Assembly: GCF_015668515.1 (NCBI RefSeq)
Contig: NZ_JADPFO010000010.1
Span: 1-49,141, forward strand
DNA length: 49,141 nt
Direction of reading: 5' to 3'
Origin: Paraclostridium tenue
GTDB lineage: Bacteria > Bacillota > Clostridia > Peptostreptococcales > Peptostreptococcaceae
Positions 44,835-49,141 of this stretch are shown here, one piece after another. Positions within the stretch are counted from its first letter, which is position 1. Each line of letters begins with the position of its first letter. Under the pieces are notes generated by a model, which worked only from the letters and a program-made list of their open reading frames with translations, did no database searches and was not told the DNA's origin. A program made the translations under genes and the position numbers.

Positions 44835-44920
44835 TTCTTCGGCAACTGGCTGGCATAGTCTAATTTGACCTTAGCCCCTTTAGCTTTGCGTCTCTAGATT
44901 TCCCTAGATTTGCTAATATG
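44835..44920 (-). promoter_or_regulatory. c-di-GMP-I (GEMM) riboswitch aptamer
   Basis: On the minus strand it reads GCAAATCTAGGGAAATCTAG, then AGACGCAAAGCTAAAGGGGC, TAAGG, and after a variable stem TATGCCAGCCAGTTGCCGAA. This matches the GEMM consensus core: GGAAA, GACGCAAAGC, GGxCTAAGG and the tetraloop-receptor/P3 strand GCCxGxTGCCG. Class I c-di-GMP riboswitches with a downstream terminator are usually 'off' switches, as in front of the C. difficile metalloprotease PPEP-1. It is the only control element seen before this large protease. Confidence 0.85.
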
Positions 44921-44943
44921 TAATTTTTAGTCATCTATAATTA

Positions 44944-44949
44944 ATTATA
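44944..44949 (-). promoter_or_regulatory. Possible -10 box of the riboswitch-protease transcript
   Basis: TATAAT on the minus strand, about 24 bases upstream of the aptamer start. No good -35 element was identified. Confidence 0.35.
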
Positions 44950-45035
44950 CATAATTTTCTACAATATAAAATAGTTTTTTGAAAATTTCGATTAATTTCT
45001 AAAAAATTTTTAAAAACTGATTTTAAATTATATAA

Positions 45036-45113
45036 ATTAGGTAAATCATTTTTAGAAAAATCAATACAACCAGTTTCGTTATTATAGTTTTTTATCTAAA
45101 TGATTTACCTAAT
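45036..45113. repeat. Widely spaced 16-bp inverted repeat between protease and glycosyltransferase
   Basis: ATTAGGTAAATCATTT (45036-45051) and its exact complement (45098-45113), 46 bases apart. It lies between the divergent promoters; role unknown. Confidence 0.55.
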
Positions 45114-45202
45114 CTAAATTTTAAGAATTGTTATCAATTTAAAAGATATCAAAAATTGTCGTAATTTTTAGAATAAAAAATATATTTTTGTTAATATATG
45201 GG

Positions 45203-45211
45203 TGATATAAT
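45203..45211 (+). promoter_or_regulatory. Extended -10 promoter of the glycosyltransferase gene
   Basis: TGATATAAT is an extended -10 (TGN-TATAAT) on the plus strand, about 90 bases before the ATG. Such promoters can work without a strong -35. Confidence 0.4.
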
Positions 45212-45300
45212 TGTAAAAATAAAACTTTAAACATTTAGGTTAAGTTAAAAAAATAATATATAAAGTGCAAGAATGCACTTACTATAGGGGGATAGAGACA

Positions 45301-46182
45301 ATGAGTTTAGTAAGCATAATTATTCCAGTTTACAATTCTGAAAAATGGCTAGACAGATGTATTGAAAGTTTAGTAACACAAACATATAAAAATATAGAAT
45401 TAATTTTTGTTGATGATGAATCTACAGATAAATCAATAGAAATTATAAAGAACTATCAAAAAAACTTTGATTTTATATGTCTTGCTAGTATTAATCATGC
45501 TGGTCAAAGTGTAGCTAGAAATTATGGAGTTAAGATTGCCAATGGAGAATATGTATGTTTTGTTGATAGTGATGACTATGTAACTAAAGATTATTGTGAA
45601 TTGTTAGTTACATCAATGAAAACTACTAATGCAGATATTGTAGTTGGTGGAATGTCAATGTTTTATAATGATATTTACCAAAATACTTTAATATCTAAGA
45701 CTAATTATACTTGTAATAGAAAGGAATATATAAGTAAAATATTAACCTTAAAAGATGGAGCCCATATTATTGTTAATAAACTATTTAAAAGAGAATTATT
45801 GATAAATAATAAGATTGAATTTATTGCTGGTTATCAATATGAAGATATGGTGTACGCTTTTGAAACTGCGCTATATTCAGATTTAATTTGCTTTATTAAT
45901 AAACCAATTTATAATTATATGAGAAGAGATAATTCTTCATTTACATCAGTAGATAGTAAACAAGTTACAGATTATATATTTGCAATAGAAAAAGTGAAAA
46001 ATCTTCTAATACAACACAATGAATATAATCAAGTAAAAAGTGATTTTTATCAATATCTGTTATTGAATAATTCACATTTAGTATCTTTGTTTCTCCAAGA
46101 TAAAAACGCAACATTGCCATTTTACAAAAAGTGGATGCAAGAGTTACAAAATATGATAACTGAAGTAGAAAAAGAGGTATAA
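45301..46182 (+). CDS. Family 2 glycosyltransferase
   Basis: 293 residues from ATG at 45301, with TAGGGGGATAGA upstream (earlier in-frame codons have no ribosome binding site). The GT-A fold is clear: VSIIIPVYNSEKWLDRCIES, FVDDESTDKS, and the metal-binding DxD FVDSDDYV (about 87-94). Such enzymes transfer a sugar from a nucleotide donor to a polysaccharide, lipid or protein. No membrane helix is seen. It is alone, without a polysaccharide operon, and is followed by a nine-codon remnant. Substrate unknown. Confidence 0.88.
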   Translation: MSLVSIIIPVYNSEKWLDRCIESLVTQTYKNIELIFVDDESTDKSIEIIKNYQKNFDFICLASINHAGQSVARNYGVKIANGEYVCFVDSDDYVTKDYCELLVTSMKTTNADIVVGGMSMFYNDIYQNTLISKTNYTCNRKEYISKILTLKDGAHIIVNKLFKRELLINNKIEFIAGYQYEDMVYAFETALYSDLICFINKPIYNYMRRDNSSFTSVDSKQVTDYIFAIEKVKNLLIQHNEYNQVKSDFYQYLLLNNSHLVSLFLQDKNATLPFYKKWMQELQNMITEVEKEV

Positions 46183-46184
46183 AC

Positions 46185-46214
46185 ATGAAAAAATTACTTA
46201 ACCTCAACGTGTAA
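46185..46214 (+). pseudogene. Nine-codon remnant after the glycosyltransferase
   Basis: AAAGAGGT and then ATG give MKKLLNLNV and a stop. The placement, 2 bases after the glycosyltransferase stop with a ribosome binding site, suggests the start of a lost downstream gene. Confidence 0.4.
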
Positions 46215-46297
46215 AATCCTCAAAAATAGAATGTTACTATTTAATTAAGTAAATTTTAACTACTTTAGAAAAGTATATTTAACGATATTTAGTAAAA

Positions 46298-46333
46298 TAG
46301 CCCTTAAGATCCATTTATTTGGATTTTAAGGGC
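46298..46333 (+). terminator. Terminator of the glycosyltransferase gene
   Basis: AGCCCTTAAGATCCA and TGGATTTTAAGGGCT, 15-bp arms with one mismatch. Confidence 0.65.
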
Positions 46334-46440
46334 TTTAACTTTATTCTAAATATGTAAATTTATGTGGTTACAAATGATATACATTTTTGATTATTAAAGT
46401 TTAAATATATTCACGAAAATGAATGGTTTTTGAAACTAAA

Positions 46441-46466
46441 ATAGAGCACTAAATTTAATGCTCTAT
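46441..46466 (-). terminator. Terminator of the gene at 46512
   Basis: ATAGAGCA and TGCTCTAT form an 8-bp stem, with TTTTAG following on the minus strand. Confidence 0.6.
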
Positions 46467-46511
46467 TGATTAACAATATAATAAATTACAAAATATTATT
46501 CTAACTTAAAC

Positions 46512-47039
46512 TTATACCATATAGTTGTAATCAAACCTAATATAAAAAATACCTTTTTCATTTAACCAAAACTCGATAGAACAATCTTTTTCTTTGTCTA
46601 CATATCCAATAATCTCAACGCCTTGTTCTATGCGAGTATAATAATTTTTCCCATACAAATTTATTGCCTTTTCTTTACTATCCCCAATGCTTACTCCTTT
46701 TTCAGTTCTTAAGTTTTCATCATCTACACAAAATCTAATTATCTTAGAATCATTTTTATTAGTTGCTATTTCAATATTTTTTGTTAAATAATAGTAATTA
46801 TATAGATTATTATCTTGACTAGGTTTAGATATTTCACCGTATTTAGATACTACTTTTTCACTATTAATATTATCATTTAAATATAAACCTTCAATATTTT
46901 CATTACTTAAGTCTGTTGATTTTGTAAAAGTCTGATGATATGAACGAGAATCGCTTAGAATAACCCTTATTAACAAAAGACCTATTATTAAAAGTATAGA
47001 TAAAGATATAATTAAAATTATTAACTTATTTTTTTTCAT
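46512..47039 (-). CDS. Exported or membrane-anchored protein, unknown
   Basis: About 175 residues from ATG at 47039, with GGGAGAA upstream. KKNKLIILIISLSILLIIGL, then LLIRVILSD is one N-terminal membrane helix without a lipobox. The rest is outside the membrane, polar, ending in a beta-rich stretch with GVEIIGYVDKEKDCSIEFWL. The family is not recognised. It is near other small exported proteins in the cargo region. Confidence 0.65.
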   Translation of the reverse strand: MKKNKLIILIISLSILLIIGLLLIRVILSDSRSYHQTFTKSTDLSNENIEGLYLNDNINSEKVVSKYGEISKPSQDNNLYNYYYLTKNIEIATNKNDSKIIRFCVDDENLRTEKGVSIGDSKEKAINLYGKNYYTRIEQGVEIIGYVDKEKDCSIEFWLNEKGIFYIRFDYNYMV

Positions 47040-47174
47040 ATAAAATTCTCCCATAATTAAGTATTTATGTTCATGGTTTGTAATAATCGCTAAGTATTTT
47101 TGGTATATAATTAGGAAATTTTTGGTTCAAATTAAACAATAATATTAAAAATTTATTTAAAGATATCTAGTAAA

Positions 47175-47214
47175 AATGCAATTAGAATCTAAATAAATAG
47201 ATTCTAATTGCATT
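47175..47214. terminator. Terminator between two minus-strand genes
   Basis: AATGCAATTAGAATCTA-AATAAA-TAGATTCTAATTGCATT, perfect 17-bp arms. Confidence 0.75.
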
Positions 47215-47248
47215 AACCAAAACTATTTCCTAAAGTAAAAATTTAATT

Positions 47249-47422
47249 TTAATTAGTAGTATTTTTAAATTTAATAATTTCTGATAATAGCCTACCAGAA
47301 ATTATTACTAGAGTGAGAGAGATTATTATATTAGCTATTAAAATTTTTTTAAAAATTATTACATTAAAAAATAGTAAAATTGGTATGATTGAAGTCAACA
47401 CTATGAATGTTTCTTTTTTCAT
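47249..47422 (-). CDS. 57-residue two-helix membrane protein, unknown
   Basis: Start ATG at 47422 behind GGGGTG. KKETFIVLTSIIPILLFFNV then IIFKKILIANIIISLTLVII are two membrane helices; the tail is basic. No family recognised. It is divergent from the gene at 47667 and shares two TTTTAGTCCA-type boxes at the same spacing upstream. Confidence 0.6.
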   Translation of the reverse strand: MKKETFIVLTSIIPILLFFNVIIFKKILIANIIISLTLVIISGRLLSEIIKFKNTTN

Positions 47423-47493
47423 TATTTTCACCCCATATGTGTTAAACAAACTCAAATTTATTTTAGCATATAAAATTAAAACAATTTTGAAAT

Positions 47494-47604
47494 TGGACTA
47501 AAATGGATTTATTTTGGAGTGAAATGTTAAAAGTCAAGCTATACTCTAAAAATTTATTTTAAATCTAATTAGGTTTTAGTCCAAAATTTATAGATTTTAG
47601 TCCA
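47494..47604. promoter_or_regulatory. Paired TTTTAGTCCA boxes between divergent genes
   Basis: Plus strand: TTTTAGTCCA at 47574-47583 and 47595-47604, start to start 21 bases. Minus strand: TTTTAGTCCA at 47503-47494 and TTTCACTCCA (8/10) at 47524-47515, also 21 apart. Each pair ends 62-72 bases before a start codon, and a TATAGT box (47628-47633) follows on the plus side. This is the pattern of two tandem activator sites on helical-turn spacing, shared by both genes. Confidence 0.5.
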
Positions 47605-47666
47605 TATTCCACAAAAAGTTAAGAAAGTATAGTATTCTTGGGTTAAAAGGGTTGGGGGAGATAATA

Positions 47667-48017
47667 ATGATTAATAATCTAAAAACTATATTTAGTGTTT
47701 CAAAATATATAATAATAACCATTGCATTAGTATTTTTTACTTACACTAAAATAAATGAAAATAATATACAAAAAACGGATGAAATAGTTGAAAAAACTAT
47801 TGTTTATGAAGTGTCTGGATTTCATAAATTAAAATCTGGAAGATATGTTGATTTAACATATAAAAATCATGCTTTAAGTATAGAAGATTCTAATTTATAT
47901 ATATTCTCTAAAAAAGGAGATAAACTTTCACTTGACTCAAAGTTATATTACAATAAAAAAACTAGAAAATTAGATTTTATAACAATAAATTCATATCATA
48001 CTGAATTTTATTATTAA
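47667..48017 (+). CDS. Small exported protein with membrane anchor, unknown
   Basis: 116 residues from ATG at 47667, with GGGGGAG upstream. One membrane helix near 8-28 (SKYIIITIALVFFTY) is followed by a polar, beta-rich part: YEVSGFHKLKSGRYVDLTYK and LYIFSKKGDKLSLDSKLYYN. Family not recognised. It shares direct-repeat boxes with the divergent gene at 47422. Confidence 0.6.
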   Translation: MINNLKTIFSVSKYIIITIALVFFTYTKINENNIQKTDEIVEKTIVYEVSGFHKLKSGRYVDLTYKNHALSIEDSNLYIFSKKGDKLSLDSKLYYNKKTRKLDFITINSYHTEFYY

Positions 48018-48087
48018 ATAGAGTAAGTTTGAACGTTTGATTAGCATAAGGTTTATTAGTTTTAACAATCTTACTTAAAAATAAAAA

Positions 48088-48114
48088 AAGGAGCTATAAA
48101 ATTAATAGCTCCTT
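48088..48114 (+). terminator. Terminator of the gene at 47667
   Basis: AAGGAGCTAT and ATAGCTCCTT, perfect 10-bp stem with a 7-base loop. Confidence 0.65.
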
Positions 48115-48215
48115 AAAACTTAAACTATATTTGTATGCAATATTAAAGAAAGGTTGCCCCAATTAAGACAATAACAAAAATTTATACAAAATACAACCTT
48201 TTAAAAACTAATTTA

Positions 48216-49067
48216 TTATCTTACTTGATGGTATTGCCAGTCAATAACAAACTCAACACTTGATACCACTGAAGTAAAATCCTTAGTGTTTGTACCTTTC
48301 CATTCTGTATTTGTCCATTTTAATTCATATTTGTCCATAATTCTTGTTAAAGTTAATTTTAATATATCACCGTAATTATTTTCATCAAATGAATTTCTAG
48401 GTCTTTTTAATGCTAATAACACTTTTGGAGAAAAACCTCCTGTTATCAATGAAGATAAATCATTATCAAGAGTTAAATTTTCTAACCCTGTATTTGAATA
48501 TCTACTTCTCATAAATAACTGGTTTCCATATACTGGATTCCAAGAATCTCTATCATATCCTTGTTTATCTTTGTTAAAAGTTACATCCCAAAGAGAATTG
48601 TTTAGAGTACTAGCTTTTAATATAGTTCTATAATCTGGTTGTTTATATGAAATTGTTTTAGATGCGCTATAACTTCCATTAACAGAACCTCCACCTTCAA
48701 CAGAACCTCCACCAGATGAAGAACCTTTTATATCTATACTCCCTCCAATAGAATATCCCATAGTTTCAGAAACATCTATAGTTTCAATCGTATTTATTGG
48801 AGTAGATTTTAAAATATTCGCTCTAGATCCTACTGTGTCTAATAAATCAACATTTATATTATATGTTGATGGCCACATCATTTTTGCCCACCAATATTCT
48901 CCAGTTTTTTCCAGTCCAGATGGTACAAATGACCCTTCTGTTGAAATTAATACTGTCAATTGATTATCCTTAGGATCATCTATAAATGTAGCATCTAATA
49001 CTAATTTAAACCCATTATCATAACTGTAAACTTTAGTCGATGTGTATGTGCTTATTTCATTACTCAT
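48216..49067 (-). CDS. Alpha-hemolysin-family pore-forming toxin without signal peptide
   Basis: 283 residues. The cap and rim are clear: YDRDSWNPVYGNQLFM (171-186), GFSPK (211-215) and WKGTNTKDF (256-264), as in S. aureus alpha-hemolysin; MWPSTYNINV (64-73) and NTIETIDVSETMGY lead into the stem. The stem (about 101-141) is Gly/Ser-rich and alternates polar and apolar residues: GYSIGGSIDIKGSSSGGGSV and EGGGSVNGSYSASKTISYKQ. It oligomerises and forms a beta-barrel pore. The start is fixed by a strong AGGAGG 11 bases upstream. MSNEISTYTSTKVYSYDNGF has no signal peptide or latch, unlike secreted relatives. Confidence 0.92.
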   Translation of the reverse strand: MSNEISTYTSTKVYSYDNGFKLVLDATFIDDPKDNQLTVLISTEGSFVPSGLEKTGEYWWAKMMWPSTYNINVDLLDTVGSRANILKSTPINTIETIDVSETMGYSIGGSIDIKGSSSGGGSVEGGGSVNGSYSASKTISYKQPDYRTILKASTLNNSLWDVTFNKDKQGYDRDSWNPVYGNQLFMRSRYSNTGLENLTLDNDLSSLITGGFSPKVLLALKRPRNSFDENNYGDILKLTLTRIMDKYELKWTNTEWKGTNTKDFTSVVSSVEFVIDWQYHQVR

Positions 49068-49141
49068 AAATTAAAAACCTCCTAATTTGATAAATTTTGT
49101 GGGAAATACCCACAATTTAATATATTAAAATGAGTAAAAAA
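49065..49141. repeat. Contig-end overlap (circular closure), copy 2
   Basis: Exact copy of bases 1-77. It contains the first codon and ribosome binding site of the pore-forming toxin gene (minus strand). One copy must be removed to obtain the circular plasmid of about 49,064 bp. Confidence 0.9.

Larger units (their letters stand above)
46215..46511. other. Intergenic region with two terminators
   Basis: No gene. Terminators at 46298-46333 (glycosyltransferase side) and 46441-46466 (next gene, minus). Confidence 0.6.

Noticed and set aside
1-49141. Linear phage or terminal repeats
   Set aside because: The 77-base end identity is better explained by circular assembly; no capsid, terminase or tail genes are present.

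Overview
The window reads as one complete circular plasmid of a low-GC clostridial bacterium. The first 77 bases are repeated exactly as the last 77, so the ends join and the unique length is about 49,064 bp. The DNA is very AT-rich. An iteron origin with a Rep_3 initiator, a ParA/ribbon-helix-helix partition pair, a relaxase module and the gene families present all point to Clostridia. The type I toxin with its 'KSHS..KSGFE' tail suggests the Peptostreptococcaceae (Clostridioides, Paeniclostridium, Paraclostridium), but the species cannot be fixed from the sequence alone.

Layout. 1-3.2 kb: a small membrane protein, a DNA-binding protein with a dense operator cluster, a serine recombinase and a Fic protein. 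3.2-5.2 kb: partition. 5.2-9.3 kb: decayed genes around an intact ECF sigma/anti-sigma pair, with a possible hydrophobic micro-ORF. 9.3-12.3 kb: a broken marR beside a nitroreductase/flavoprotein operon that has a perfect operator palindrome. 12.3-16 kb: a frameshifted secreted protein, an ABC-2-like membrane protein and a PadR/HAAS pair. 16.4-25.4 kb: a defence island, Gabija (gajA, gajB) directly downstream of a type I restriction-modification operon (hsdR, hsdM, hsdS). 25.6-35.1 kb: a small protein, an ArdC-like antirestriction protein, a type I toxin-antitoxin locus, a MOB module with a candidate oriT, and a remnant transfer operon without any transfer ATPase. 35.7-37.9 kb: replication origin, rep and an amidase. 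38.2-49.1 kb: virulence-type cargo.

The cargo is the most striking part. A 2,135-residue secreted M60 (gluzincin) protease, with four discoidin-like modules and two NPCBM modules, lies behind a leader that contains a recognisable c-di-GMP-I (GEMM) aptamer followed by a terminator. About 3.6 kb away, across the plasmid junction, is a gene for a pore-forming toxin of the Staphylococcus aureus alpha-hemolysin family. It keeps the signature core and a glycine/serine-rich stem, but it starts directly on the beta-sandwich with no signal peptide, behind a strong ribosome binding site. This suggests release by lysis, or an unusual export route.

In outline, the plasmid keeps itself by replication, partition, toxin-antitoxin and multimer-resolution functions, protects itself with two defence systems plus ArdC, and appears mobilizable rather than self-transmissible. 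It carries a protease probably controlled by c-di-GMP and an unusual pore-forming toxin. Several reading frames (marR, DUF1659, a Mor-like gene, a yidC-like gene, a secreted protein) are broken by single substitutions or small indels, so parts of the accessory region are decaying. Family assignments rest on motif reading and memory, not on database searches.
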